From: Lachnospiraceae bacterium
Lineage (GTDB): Bacteria > Bacillota > Clostridia > Lachnospirales > Lachnospiraceae
Assembly: GCA_017441585.1 (NCBI GenBank)
Contig: JAFRWW010000033.1
Coordinates: 1-64,000, forward strand
Length of the DNA: 64,000 nt
Direction of reading: 5' to 3'
The position numbers and the translations under genes are program-made. Under the pieces are notes generated by a model. The model had not been told where the DNA came from. It worked only from the letters and a program-made list of their open reading frames with translations, and did no database searches. Positions within the stretch are counted from its first letter, which is position 1. Each line of letters starts with the position of its first letter. Shown here piece after piece: positions 35,654 through 42,999 of this stretch.

Positions 35654-35742
35654 AAAGCAAGTCGGATATTAAACAAAACAGATTATGAAAATAAAAAAAT
35701 CAAGTAGGATATAAACAGAGGTTCATAGTAGGAGGTAAAAAA

Positions 35743-37287
35743 ATGTGGGATGAAAAGTACAGAAAGGAACTTGAGGAAAAAAGAGATACTATCCGTCGGG
35801 GCGGAGGTGAGGAACGCATAAAAAAGCAGCATGATAAAAACAAACTCACAGCCATGGAGAGGATAGAAGCACTGGTGGATGAGGGGAGTTTTGTGGCTTT
35901 TGAAAGCCTGCATATCTCGGATGTGCCCGTCAGCGGATCCCATTCAAAGGATCATCCCGGTGACGGAGTGATCACGGGTTACGGTATGATAAACGGACGT
36001 CAGGTTTTTGTCTCATCCCAGGATTTTACCGTAATGGGCGGTACCATAAGCAAGGGTAATTCAGATAAGATATGCAGGATAATACAGCTGGCCATCGATC
36101 ATAAGGCACCGTATATTTCCATAAATGACAGTGGCGGAGCCAGACTGGATGAGGGACTGTACGCTTTAAACGGCTGTTCTGCCATTTTACATGCCAATGT
36201 GATGGCCTCCGGCGTCATACCGCAGATCGCAGTCGTACTGGGCCCCTGCGCAGGAGTGGCCAGTTATTCTCCCGCGCTCATGGATTTTATCATAATGCAG
36301 AAGGATAACGGCCAGATGTATCTGACAGGACCGGACGTGGTCAGAACAGCCATAGGGCAGGAGACCACGGCGGATGAGCTGGGTGGCAGCCGGGTTCACA
36401 TGGAAAAGTCCGGTGTTGCACATTTTAGTTATGAGGATGATGTAAACTGTCTGGCCAAGGTCAGGGAACTGCTGGATTATCTGCCTCAGAGCTTTGAGGA
36501 GAAGCCTTACTGGAAGGAGTATATGAATATTGATGATTCTGAGCATCTGGAAGCCCTGGTGCCGGATAATACCAGAAAACCCTATGACGTAAGGCCGGTG
36601 ATCTTTACCATAGCGGATGGCGGTCTCTTTTTGGAAGTGCAAAGAGATTATGCTAAAAATATAGTGGTGGGCTTCGTGCGCATAGGCGGACAGTCTGTGG
36701 GCGTGGTGGCCAATCAGCCCAGGGAACTGGCGGGAAGTCTCGACGCTAAGTCATCCGAGAAGGCTGCCAGATTCATAAGATTCTGCGACGCCTTCAGGAT
36801 CCCTCTTCTGGCGCTTGTGGATGTCCCCGGATATTTGCCCGGACTGGAAATGGAGACCAGCGGTGTCATAAGACGCGGAGCCAAGCTTCTGTACGCATTT
36901 TCGGAGGCTACGGTGCCCAAGATTACCCTTATCCTAAGAAAGGCATACGGCGGCGCATATCTGGCCATGAACTCAAAGAGTCTGGGTGCCGATTATGTTT
37001 TTGCATGGCCCATAGCGCAGATCGCCATCATGAGTGCGGAGGGTGCGGTAGGTATTTTAAAGAGAAGGGAACTTAAGGAATCTGACGATCCGGAGGCTCT
37101 TAAGGAAAAGTTTAAGAAGGAATATGAGGAAGAGTATTATAACCCGTATTATGCGGCATCCATAGGCCTTATCGACGAGGTGATCCTGCCTGAGGAGACG
37201 AGAGAGAGGATACTTCAGTCGATAGAAGCCTTCCAAAATAAGGAGGTCTCAATTCCCGTAAGGCGTCACGGAAACATACCGCTTTGA
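35743..37287 (+). CDS. Acyl-CoA carboxylase carboxyltransferase subunit (MmdA/PccB type)
   Basis: This 514-residue protein has both carboxyltransferase halves: N-terminal biotin-carboxyl site (GDGVITGYGMINGRQVFVSSQDFTVMGGTISKGNSDKICRIIQLA, then NDSGGARLDEG) and C-terminal acyl-CoA site (GGQSVGVVANQP, VDVPGYLPGLEMETSGVIRRGAKLLYAFSEATVPKITLILRKAYGGAYLAM). It belongs to propionyl-CoA carboxylase beta or methylmalonyl-CoA decarboxylase alpha. No biotin carrier, biotin carboxylase or decarboxylase membrane subunit is adjacent, so the reaction depends on partners elsewhere. Ribosome site AGGAGG. A lone gene between the MATE gene and tRNA-Leu. Confidence 0.9.
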   Translation: MWDEKYRKELEEKRDTIRRGGGEERIKKQHDKNKLTAMERIEALVDEGSFVAFESLHISDVPVSGSHSKDHPGDGVITGYGMINGRQVFVSSQDFTVMGGTISKGNSDKICRIIQLAIDHKAPYISINDSGGARLDEGLYALNGCSAILHANVMASGVIPQIAVVLGPCAGVASYSPALMDFIIMQKDNGQMYLTGPDVVRTAIGQETTADELGGSRVHMEKSGVAHFSYEDDVNCLAKVRELLDYLPQSFEEKPYWKEYMNIDDSEHLEALVPDNTRKPYDVRPVIFTIADGGLFLEVQRDYAKNIVVGFVRIGGQSVGVVANQPRELAGSLDAKSSEKAARFIRFCDAFRIPLLALVDVPGYLPGLEMETSGVIRRGAKLLYAFSEATVPKITLILRKAYGGAYLAMNSKSLGADYVFAWPIAQIAIMSAEGAVGILKRRELKESDDPEALKEKFKKEYEEEYYNPYYAASIGLIDEVILPEETRERILQSIEAFQNKEVSIPVRRHGNIPL

Positions 37288-37335
37288 TGGATGGCAAATC
37301 GTTTTTTGAGATGGAAAATTATTTTTTGAAATGAT

Positions 37336-37364
37336 TTGACAAATACGGTCTTATATTATATAAT
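37336..37364 (+). promoter_or_regulatory. Promoter of tRNA-Leu
   Basis: TTGACA (37336-37341), 17-base spacer, TATAAT (37359-37364): full consensus at both boxes. It sits 25 bases upstream of the tRNA. Confidence 0.85.
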
Positions 37365-37389
37365 ACTTTTTGTTGCGTTTTTCGCACAC

Positions 37390-37473
37390 GCAGGAGTGGT
37401 GGAATTGGCAGACGCGCAGGCTTCAGGTGCCTGTGGTAGCAATACCGTGTGGGTTCAAGTCCCATCTCCTGCA
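37390..37473 (+). tRNA. tRNA-Leu (anticodon CAG), integration target
   Basis: The 84-base class II tRNA has acceptor GCAGGAG/CTCCTGC, anticodon stem CAGGC/GCCTG with loop TTCAGGT (anticodon CAG), a long variable arm (TGGTAGCAATACC), and T-loop TTCAAGT. CCA is not encoded. Its last 27 bases are part of the 29-bp attachment repeat, and the tRNA is left intact by the insertion. Confidence 0.95.
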
Positions 37474-37475
37474 CT
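37447..37475 (+). other. attL, left attachment core
   Basis: 29 bases from GTGTGGG to CTGCACT covering the T-arm, the acceptor 3' strand and two bases beyond tRNA-Leu. Identical to 43000-43028, after which the sequences diverge on both sides. Confidence 0.9.
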
Positions 37476-37482
37476 GAAATAT

Positions 37483-37524
37483 AAATCCCGTAGGTGGGCT
37501 GAAAATGGCTTATCTACGGGATTT
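37483..37524 (+). terminator. Element-borne terminator behind tRNA-Leu
   Basis: Stem AAATCCCGTAG (37483-37493) / CTACGGGATTT (37514-37524) followed by TTCTTTG. It replaces the host terminator, which was displaced to 43030 by the insertion. Confidence 0.75.
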
Positions 37525-37591
37525 TTCTTTGTTCTGCCTGCCGTAAATTACAAATAATCTTTGTAAAATACAAATGGTTTTTGTAGCAAAT

Positions 37592-37622
37592 TTGTCACGA
37601 ATTTGTCACGGGATCTGTCACG
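37592..37622 (+). other. Integrase arm-type repeats, left end
   Basis: TTGTCACGAATTTGTCACG (37592-37610) plus a third TGTCACG (37616-37622). The same 19-base string recurs just inside the right end (42936). Repeats at both ends of a tyrosine-recombinase element are typical of arm sites; the assignment is inference. Confidence 0.55.
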
Positions 37623-37653
37623 ATTTTGCCGTGTGGGCGCGAATCCCACAGAG

Positions 37654-37983
37654 TCACTCCGCTGAAAAAAGAGATCCGGCGAATTTTGCCATCTCTTCAT
37701 CCTTCTTTTCTTCCAGAGCTCGCCGATACACGGACTGCATGACATACGAGCTCGACCATCCACCTTGAGTCATGATGTACACATCAGGGATACCAAGCGC
37801 ATGAGCGTAGGATACAAAAAAGGCTCGCAGATCGTGGAATCGGAAATGCTCCATCTCGTATCTGTCCAGGAGCGATGTTAAACGCTGCAAGAGCATCTTC
37901 GGCGATCCTTTGTAGAGTTTGCCTTCTGTCTGCCGTATCAGCTCCGCCAGATCGGAGTCAATGAAGATGTCTCTCGTGGATCC
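37654..37983 (-). pseudogene. Tyrosine integrase, C-terminal remnant
   Basis: About 110 residues survive: STRDIFIDSDLAELI...FRFHDLRAFFVSYAHALGIPDVYIMTQGGWSSSYVMQSVYRR. This contains HxxR (HDLR), the Trp that stands in for the second His, and the nucleophilic Tyr (VYRR). The N-terminal arm-binding and core domains and the first catalytic Arg are gone. Upstream, the sequence switches abruptly at about 37984 to a helicase fragment read on the other strand, so the first seven residues of the open frame (MDISNCN) are antisense to that fragment. The gene sits beside attL, as expected for the integrase. Nonfunctional as a recombinase. Confidence 0.85.
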
Positions 37984-37984
37984 G

Positions 37985-38392
37985 TTGCAGTTTGAAATGT
38001 CCATACTGGATGAAGACCTTCAGGAATACGAGCCGACCTTTGGCTGGGAGCTGGAGGAGCCGACACAGCGGCAGCTTGAGACCATAGAAAAGATGGGGCT
38101 TAATCCCGATTCGATCACAACAAAAGGATATGCCACCATGTTGCTTGACAGGCTTATGAAACGGATCCAGATGCATATGACCACACCTAAGCAGATAAGG
38201 CTCCTGGAAAGATACGGTTTTAAGGATGTAGGAGCATGGCAGTTTGATGAGGCTTCCAGGATGATCAGCCGTGTACATATGTCCGGATGGTCTGTACCCA
38301 GAGGTGTGACTGCATCCGAGTATATTCCGGAGAGCCTCAAACAGACGCTTCAGTATGGACAGAAGCCTATTGAAGCATTTAGCTGGGATTGA
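37985..38392 (+). pseudogene. Phage DEAD/DEAH-type helicase, C-terminal remnant
   Basis: About 135 residues: FEMSILDEDLQEYEPTFGWELEEPTQRQLETIEKMGLNPDSITTKGYATMLLDRLMKRIQMHMTTPKQIRLLERYGFKDVGAWQFDEASRMISRV...GWSVPRGVTASEYIPE. This matches the C-terminal tail found in prophage helicases of Lachnospiraceae and Ruminococcaceae, which follows the SF2 motor (absent here). The open frame upstream to 37919 is antisense integrase sequence and not real. A deletion joined the helicase end to the integrase end. Confidence 0.7.
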
Positions 38393-38462
38393 TAGATTTA
38401 TGTACCTTGACAACTGAATAGTGGTTAGTGGAAAATTCTTTGAAACTTCTTTCAAAAAAGTG

Positions 38463-38491
38463 TTGACATATACGTATAATACGTATATATA
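38463..38491 (+). promoter_or_regulatory. Promoter of the former hicAB operon
   Basis: TTGACA (38463-38468), 17 bases, TATATA (38486-38491). The spacer and -10 contain overlapping palindromic ATACGTAT-type sequence that could be the HicB operator. The hicA remnant starts right after it. Confidence 0.6.
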
Positions 38492-38498
38492 TGTATAT

Positions 38499-38576
38499 AG
38501 ACTCCCAAGACATAAGAGTCAAGAAATACCTACCGGAACAGCCGAAAGGATCAAAAAGGATGCGGGGCTTAAATAA
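38499..38576 (+). pseudogene. hicA toxin, last 25 codons only
   Basis: In the frame ending at TAA 38574-38576, codons read RLPRHKSQEIPTGTAERIKK then DAGLK. This is the invariant C-terminus of HicA mRNA interferases (vP-RH...E-P-GT...I-K-AGL). The double-stranded RNA-binding body with the catalytic His is missing, and the promoter abuts the remnant, so an internal deletion removed the start. It lies 51 bases upstream of hicB, the normal hicAB order. A different overlapping frame (38491-38826) is not a gene. Confidence 0.75.
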
Positions 38577-38627
38577 GCCCCAAATCCTTATGCCTATAAA
38601 TCATAAAAGGAAAAGGAGGGAGAAAAG

Positions 38628-39026
38628 ATGGCTAAATATGCATATCCTGCTGTTTTTACAGAGGAAGATGAAGGGAGGTTTTCGGTATTATTTCCGGATC
38701 TTGAAGGATGTTACACTTGCGGAGATAATCTGGCAAATGCTATTTATATGGCTGAGGATGTTTTGGCTTTTACTCTTTATGATTACGAGAAAAGAAAAGC
38801 GAATATTCCTGAACCGTCAGATATAGTTAAAATGGAACATAAAAAGAATGAATTTACCAGCTATATACTTTGCGATACGATTGAGTATCACAAGAAAAAC
38901 AATAGTAAAGCCATAAAGAAAACTTTGACTATTCCTGAATATCTCAATGAATTGGCTATAGCAGCAAACTTGAATTTCTCACAGATTCTTCAAGATGCGC
39001 TAAAATCTAAATTAGGCATAGCATAA
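38628..39026 (+). CDS. hicB: HicB antitoxin, orphaned
   Basis: This 132-residue protein has the partial RNase H-like HicB fold (YAYPAVFTEEDEGRFSVLFPDLEGCYTCGDNLANAIYMAEDVLAFTLYDYEKRKANIPEPSDI) followed by a C-terminal ribbon-helix-helix-like segment (KKTLTIPEYLNELAIAANLNFSQILQDALKSKLGI) that would bind the promoter DNA. Family role: neutralise HicA and repress the operon. Since hicA is reduced to its tail, this is an antitoxin without its toxin; it could still autorepress or counter a related HicA elsewhere. AGGAGGGAG ribosome site. Confidence 0.9.
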   Translation: MAKYAYPAVFTEEDEGRFSVLFPDLEGCYTCGDNLANAIYMAEDVLAFTLYDYEKRKANIPEPSDIVKMEHKKNEFTSYILCDTIEYHKKNNSKAIKKTLTIPEYLNELAIAANLNFSQILQDALKSKLGIA

Positions 39027-39059
39027 ACCTCAATAAAGCTGCATAGGTCGGCATATAAT

Positions 39060-39098
39060 CCCACTAACCACTATTCGGTTGGTGGGGTTATTTTTTTT
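39060..39098 (+). terminator. Terminator after hicB
   Basis: Stem CCCACTAACC (39060-39069) / GGTTGGTGGG (39077-39086) with loop ACTATTC, then eight T (39091-39098). The left arm plus loop is also an inverted copy, 17 of 18 bases, of 38414-38431 upstream of the hic promoter. Confidence 0.85.
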
Positions 39099-39114
39099 GG
39101 AGGTGTTTACAAGA

Positions 39115-40998
39115 ATGGAATGGGAAGAAAGAGATTTAACTGAATATCTGGAATATATCCCTTGCAGTTCCCTGTCGTACCAGGATTGGATCAATGTCGG
39201 CATGGCCCTAAAGCATGAGGGCTATCCCTGCAATATCTGGGAGGCATGGAGCAGGCAGGATTCCAGATTCAGGGAAGGCGAATGCCAGAAGAAATGGCAG
39301 ACCTTCAACGGATCTGCCGAGCCTGTCACGGCAGGGACCATAGTGCAGATGGCAAAAGATTACGGTTATGATCCTGCAAGGAATGATGAGCTTCTTGACT
39401 GGGATGATGAGATAGGCGTAGACAAATATGACATCGCATGGGTAGAGCCGGAGGAAGTGGAAGAAGCTGAAGACCTTAATCCGTATGATCAGATCGTTTC
39501 ATATCTGAATGCGCTTTTTGAGCCTGACGAGAATGTCTCTATTGTAATGAAGTCTTTTAAGGATGAGGATGGCAAATATAAGCCTTCCGGTCGTGGATCC
39601 ACATTCAATGTAAAAGCACTTCTTAAGGATCTGACCAAGCATAAGACTGATGTATGTGCCGCGCTGGGTGATTATGATCCTCAAGCCGGTGCATGGGTGC
39701 GATTCAATCCCATGGATGGCAAGGGCGTCAAAAATGATAATGTGACGGCTTATAAATATGCGCTTGTGGAGTCTGATGAGGTGGAGATCCCCATGCAGAA
39801 CGCTCTGATAAGGGAGATGAAGCTTCCTGTGGCAGCCCTGGTCAATTCCGGGGGCAAGTCGCTCCATGCCATAGTGAAGATAGATGCTCCAACGCATGAT
39901 ATTTACAGAAAGCGCATAGAAAAGCTTTATGCGGTATGCGACCGCTACGGCCTTAAGGTAGACCGTCAGAATAAGAACGCATCCCGGTTATCCCGCCTGG
40001 TATGTGATGCTTCGGGTAAAGTGGAACAGGCACTCAATGAAGAGGCCGGCATCGGGCTAAAGGTTCAGGTGCCGGAGTTGGATCAGGACAGGCTGAATGG
40101 TCTGATCGATCATGTATCTGACCATGAGGATCCTTTTACAGATGAAAAGGCTCAGGAATTGGCTGACTTGGCTGAAAACTTTACTCATCATGTGGTGGAT
40201 GCCTTTATCGAGAAGAATGCAGACGCACATTATGCTGCAGGGTTGTCACCTAAGATTGAGCGTGACGCCATGGCCGAGTGCTGTGCCTGGTGTCTGGATC
40301 TGGCAGGGACTTATGATTACCCGCTTAAAGACAGAAGTGTATATCAGAGACATAAGGATTGCCGGTGTGTGGTAGATTATCATCCCGGCAACGGAAAAGT
40401 CCAGAATGTGCATTCAAAAGAGTGGCGAGATGAGACAGACAGTGATATACTTGAAGCACGCAAGACCGCAAATCTTGAACCTCTCGTGGATCCGGCGAAG
40501 GTGGAGCAGAGAAAACAGGCCGAAAACCCTAATGCGGAGCAAAAGTTTGGAATGCTGATACAGGATGTTACCGATGAATATCTTAATAATGCGAAGCCTA
40601 ATAGTGGTTCCGTTAATTACGAGGATGGATTTGTAAAACGATTATATCCGGATGAAATCAGAGTTGCAGAATGGATCCACAAAACATTTGGCGGAGATGT
40701 TCTTTTATTAACTGAAGGATATGTTGAAAGACCAGATTATAATTGGAATGATAAACTATGGGATCTGAAATTTCCGGAAAAAGAAAAAAGTATTGGAAAG
40801 AGAATCCAAAAAGGTCTTAGCCAGATATATGATAATCCTGGCGGCATTATCGTAGATTCGCAAAAACTTGATATATCAACAGAGAGGCTTGAGCAGATTA
40901 TTACAGGTAGAATGAAAACATCACTAAAACATCAGGCAGATGTTATTATTATTGATGGTGACAAACTGATAAAGATTATTAGATATAACAAAAACTGA
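39115..40998 (+). CDS. Chimeric phage protein: primase region + MuF head-protein region + CdiA-type tRNase toxin domain
   Basis: One uninterrupted 627-residue frame contains three unrelated pieces. Residues 1-75 are a PriCT-2-type domain (EYLEYIPCSSLSYQDWINVGMALKHEGY...W), and about 120-350 look like a phage primase/replication protein (FNVKALLKDLTKH..., VAALVNSGGKSLHAIVKID, DRQNKNASRLSRL). From about 375 on, the sequence reads like the end of a MuF-type minor head protein (IERDAMAECCAWCLDLAGTYDYPL...VYQRHKDCRCVVDYHPGNGKVQNVHSK). The last 120 residues (KRLYPDEIRVAEWIHKTFGGDVLLL...GIIVDSQKLDIS...HQADVIIIDGDKLIKIIR) resemble CdiA C-terminal tRNA nuclease domains used in polymorphic toxins. GGAGG precedes ATG 39115. 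The junction near residue 370 is probably an in-frame deletion; whether the protein is made and toxic is unknown. Confidence 0.7.
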   Translation: MEWEERDLTEYLEYIPCSSLSYQDWINVGMALKHEGYPCNIWEAWSRQDSRFREGECQKKWQTFNGSAEPVTAGTIVQMAKDYGYDPARNDELLDWDDEIGVDKYDIAWVEPEEVEEAEDLNPYDQIVSYLNALFEPDENVSIVMKSFKDEDGKYKPSGRGSTFNVKALLKDLTKHKTDVCAALGDYDPQAGAWVRFNPMDGKGVKNDNVTAYKYALVESDEVEIPMQNALIREMKLPVAALVNSGGKSLHAIVKIDAPTHDIYRKRIEKLYAVCDRYGLKVDRQNKNASRLSRLVCDASGKVEQALNEEAGIGLKVQVPELDQDRLNGLIDHVSDHEDPFTDEKAQELADLAENFTHHVVDAFIEKNADAHYAAGLSPKIERDAMAECCAWCLDLAGTYDYPLKDRSVYQRHKDCRCVVDYHPGNGKVQNVHSKEWRDETDSDILEARKTANLEPLVDPAKVEQRKQAENPNAEQKFGMLIQDVTDEYLNNAKPNSGSVNYEDGFVKRLYPDEIRVAEWIHKTFGGDVLLLTEGYVERPDYNWNDKLWDLKFPEKEKSIGKRIQKGLSQIYDNPGGIIVDSQKLDISTERLEQIITGRMKTSLKHQADVIIIDGDKLIKIIRYNKN

Positions 40999-41039
40999 GG
41001 GAAGCACCCCCCGACCCTATTGGTCAAGGACTTCCCTCA
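40996..41039 (+). terminator. Terminator after the chimeric toxin gene
   Basis: Stem TGAGGGAAG (40996-41004) / CTTCCCTCA (41031-41039) with an inner GACC/GGTC pair, followed by ATTATTTTAT. It overlaps the stop codon. Confidence 0.7.
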
Positions 41040-41088
41040 ATTATTTTATATCATAATAATGTTTCTATTTCAAGGGTAAATCTGATAA

Positions 41089-41256
41089 AGAGCTGATATT
41101 ACGCTATTAAATCATGAACTTCTTGAAAGTCAGATTGAAAAAGAATATAATCTTACTGCAAGAGAGGCACATGATAGAGCAAATAAAATATACAATTGGT
41201 TGAAACAGTTATGGGAAGAAACAGACGGTAAAGGAGAACCGGATGGTTTATTGTAA
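41089..41256 (+). pseudogene. Orphan C-terminal fragment of a second toxin or head protein
   Basis: The frame from just after the stop at 41086-41088 to TAA 41254-41256 has no start codon or ribosome site and reads ITLLNHELLESQIEKEYNLT followed by AREAHDRANKIYNWLKQLWEE. A His-Glu-rich helix ending in a KIYNW-type tail is common at the ends of MuF-linked toxins. It lies between an intact toxin and small immunity-like genes, as displaced toxin cassettes usually do. It overlaps the start of the next gene by 14 bases. Confidence 0.4.
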
Positions 41257-41479
41257 GTTGGTATCAATAGATGGTAATATAGCTAAATATATATTCGGAG
41301 GATCATACAAAGATCTTACGGGTGTTTTTTTTGTGAATAAGGATGATTTAAGTTTTAATCTGACTAAAATGCCGCAAAATTCCTATGTACTTGTGAGACA
41401 TTTGCAAAGTATGCTTTCAAATTATATTGATGAGATAAAAAAAGGTTATTTCCCTGATAAAATGTCACGAGAAATCTGA
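41243..41479 (+). CDS. Small protein, candidate immunity protein for the toxin cassette
   Basis: This 78-residue protein (MVYCKLVSIDGNIAKYIFGGSYKDLTGVFFVNKDDLSFNLTKMPQN...) matches no family I recognise. It begins like many small immunity or phage accessory proteins, with two beta strands around an IFGG turn, and has a charged C-terminal helix. AAAGGAG at seven bases supports ATG 41243. It starts inside the end of the orphan toxin fragment, the normal coupling of toxin and immunity genes, and so may protect against that lost toxin rather than the complete one at 39115. AT-rich compared with the flanking host genes. Confidence 0.55.
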   Translation: MVYCKLVSIDGNIAKYIFGGSYKDLTGVFFVNKDDLSFNLTKMPQNSYVLVRHLQSMLSNYIDEIKKGYFPDKMSREI

Positions 41480-41491
41480 TAAGGAGTGATT

Positions 41492-41827
41492 ATGGCGAAG
41501 GATGATCATAATATCATAATCTTTAAAATATTGGTGTATCTCTATGCTGTGTTCAAGGGAAGTGAAGTTTTTGAGCAGGAGAAATATGATAAAGCTATTA
41601 ATCGAAAAGATATCAATGAAGAGTATCTTTTCAAGCTGTATAAAATGATGTCTGATGAAGGTTTTATTGAAAAATTACCGTTCAAAAAGGCATGGGGCGG
41701 TGACCTTATACCACTCTTCGATGAGAGTGATATGACGATAACCTACAAAGGTATCCGGTATCTTGAAGAAAATGACAGCATGAAAAAACGGCTGCTTTTC
41801 TTCATGACAAGGCGGATACGATCATAA
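41492..41827 (+). CDS. YjcQ-family phage protein
   Basis: This 111-residue protein has the YjcQ pattern: MAKDDHNIIIFKILVYLYAVFKGSE at the start, a winged-helix-like middle (INEEYLFKLYKMMSDEGFIEKLPFKKA) and ITYKGIRYLEENDSMKK at the end. YjcQ proteins are small prophage proteins of unknown role found near structural or immunity genes. AAGGAG precedes ATG 41492 (the upstream GTG 41486 overlaps the ribosome site). It follows the immunity-like gene by 12 bases, so the two are co-transcribed. Confidence 0.8.
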   Translation: MAKDDHNIIIFKILVYLYAVFKGSEVFEQEKYDKAINRKDINEEYLFKLYKMMSDEGFIEKLPFKKAWGGDLIPLFDESDMTITYKGIRYLEENDSMKKRLLFFMTRRIRS

Positions 41828-41884
41828 AACTGTTGATTGAGGTTGGTATGAAGAAAATACTGGAACCTTAAAAACAGACATAGT

Positions 41885-41918
41885 AAAAAAAGGCACTTAC
41901 GAACGTAGGTGCTTTTTT
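41885..41918 (+). terminator. Terminator before the terminase fragment
   Basis: Stem AAAAAAGGCACTTACG / CGTAGGTGCTTTTTT with a two- to four-base loop. The run of T is part of the stem; it works as a bidirectional shape. It lies about 55 bases after the YjcQ gene. Confidence 0.75.
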
Positions 41919-41941
41919 AATACACAAAAGGAGGGTATGTT

Positions 41942-42742
41942 ATGGCAAAGACGAGAGTCGGTCGCCAGACACCCACCGCGTATGTTGTTTTACCTTACAA
42001 AAAATCGAAGGGGAAGGAGGCTATATGCCTTTATCAAGAGACAGGCCGGAAGGCCCAGCCGTGGCAGAAAAATCTTATAAAGGATATCCTGGCATATTCG
42101 ACAGGTAAGAAGGAACTTTGGAAACATACGAAAGTCGGCTATTCAGTTCCCAGACGTAACGGAAAGAATGAGATAGTCGCGATTCGTGAACTCTTTGCTC
42201 TGTTTAATGGGGAAAAGGCACTTCATACGGCACACCGGACAACCACATCGCATGCTGCATCTGTCAGACTGGCTCAGTTCCTGTCTGATATGGGCTATGA
42301 GGAAGTCCAGAGGGTAAAGCGTGGTGAAGTGTATGATAAGCATTATACTTACTCAAAACAATATGGCTTGGAGAGGATAGTGCTTCTTCGTGAAGGCGGA
42401 GGATCTGTCGATTTCAGAACCAGAAGCGGCAAGGGCGGCCTTGGCGAAGGTTTTGACCTTTTGATAATCGACGAGGCCCAGGAATACACAGATGAGCAGG
42501 AGTCGGCCCTTAAGTATGTGGTGACAGACAGTCAGAATCCGCAAACAATTTTTTGCGGGACGCCCCCGACACCTGTCAGTTCCGGAATGGTATTCTTAGA
42601 CTTCCGGAACAAGATGCTGGAAGGAGGACTTCCAAACAGCGCATGGGCTGAATGGTCTGTGAATGATGTGTCAGATATTCATGACCGCGATCTGTGGTAT
42701 GAGACAAATCCTTCATTGGGGAATACTCTTACAGAATTATAA
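41942..42742 (+). pseudogene. Phage terminase large subunit, N-terminal part
   Basis: The 266 residues contain the ATPase half: WQKNLIKDILAYSTGKK, VGYSVPRRNGKNEI (Walker A-like), a Walker B region FDLLIIDEAQEYTDEQE, and the coupling segment IFCGTPPTP. The family's usual length is 500-600 residues; the nuclease domain is missing. After ETNPSLGNTLTEL the frame stops because the sequence switches to an endolysin fragment in another frame. Good AGGAGG site, so the truncated protein may still be made but could not cut DNA. Confidence 0.85.
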
Positions 42743-42884
42743 CTATGGAGCGCATCTGGTTGTTGATGGCATATTTGGCGCACTCACGCAGATTACCGTC
42801 ATCAGTTTTCAGAAAATGCGAGGGCTAAAAGCGGACGGTATCGTGGGCCCGAAGACCTGGGCAAAACTGAAAAGAGAATATTGA
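42735..42884 (+). pseudogene. Endolysin C-terminus (peptidoglycan-binding domain)
   Basis: Frame read as YGAHLVVDGIFGALTQITVI then SFQKMRGLKADGIVGPKTWAKLKREY, a PG_binding_1 motif that ends phage amidases or muramidases. No catalytic domain and no start. Its junction with the terminase fragment at about 42735 marks loss of the whole structural gene block. Confidence 0.8.
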
Positions 42885-42914
42885 CATCTCTGCATATCGT
42901 CATCCATAATACAT

Positions 42915-42954
42915 GTGACAAAAGCTGAAAAAATCTTGTCACGAATTTGTCACG
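42915..42954 (+). other. Integrase arm-type repeats, right end
   Basis: TTGTCACGAATTTGTCACG (42936-42954), identical to 37592-37610, plus an inverted GTGACAA at 42915-42921. It lies 46 bases inside attR. Confidence 0.55.
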
Positions 42955-42999
42955 ACGGTTCAAAGAATGGCTTAAAATCAAGGGTTATAGGGGTAAATT

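Noticed and set aside
35660..35740. Imperfect repeat (CAAGTCGGATATTAAACA / CAAGTAGGATATAAACAG) before the carboxyltransferase gene
   Set aside because: Only two weak units with a vague relative near 44565; not enough to call an operator.
38491..38826. Open frame of 111 codons overlapping the hicA remnant and hicB
   Set aside because: It runs out of frame through both; the hicA tail and hicB have clear family matches and hicB has its own ribosome site.
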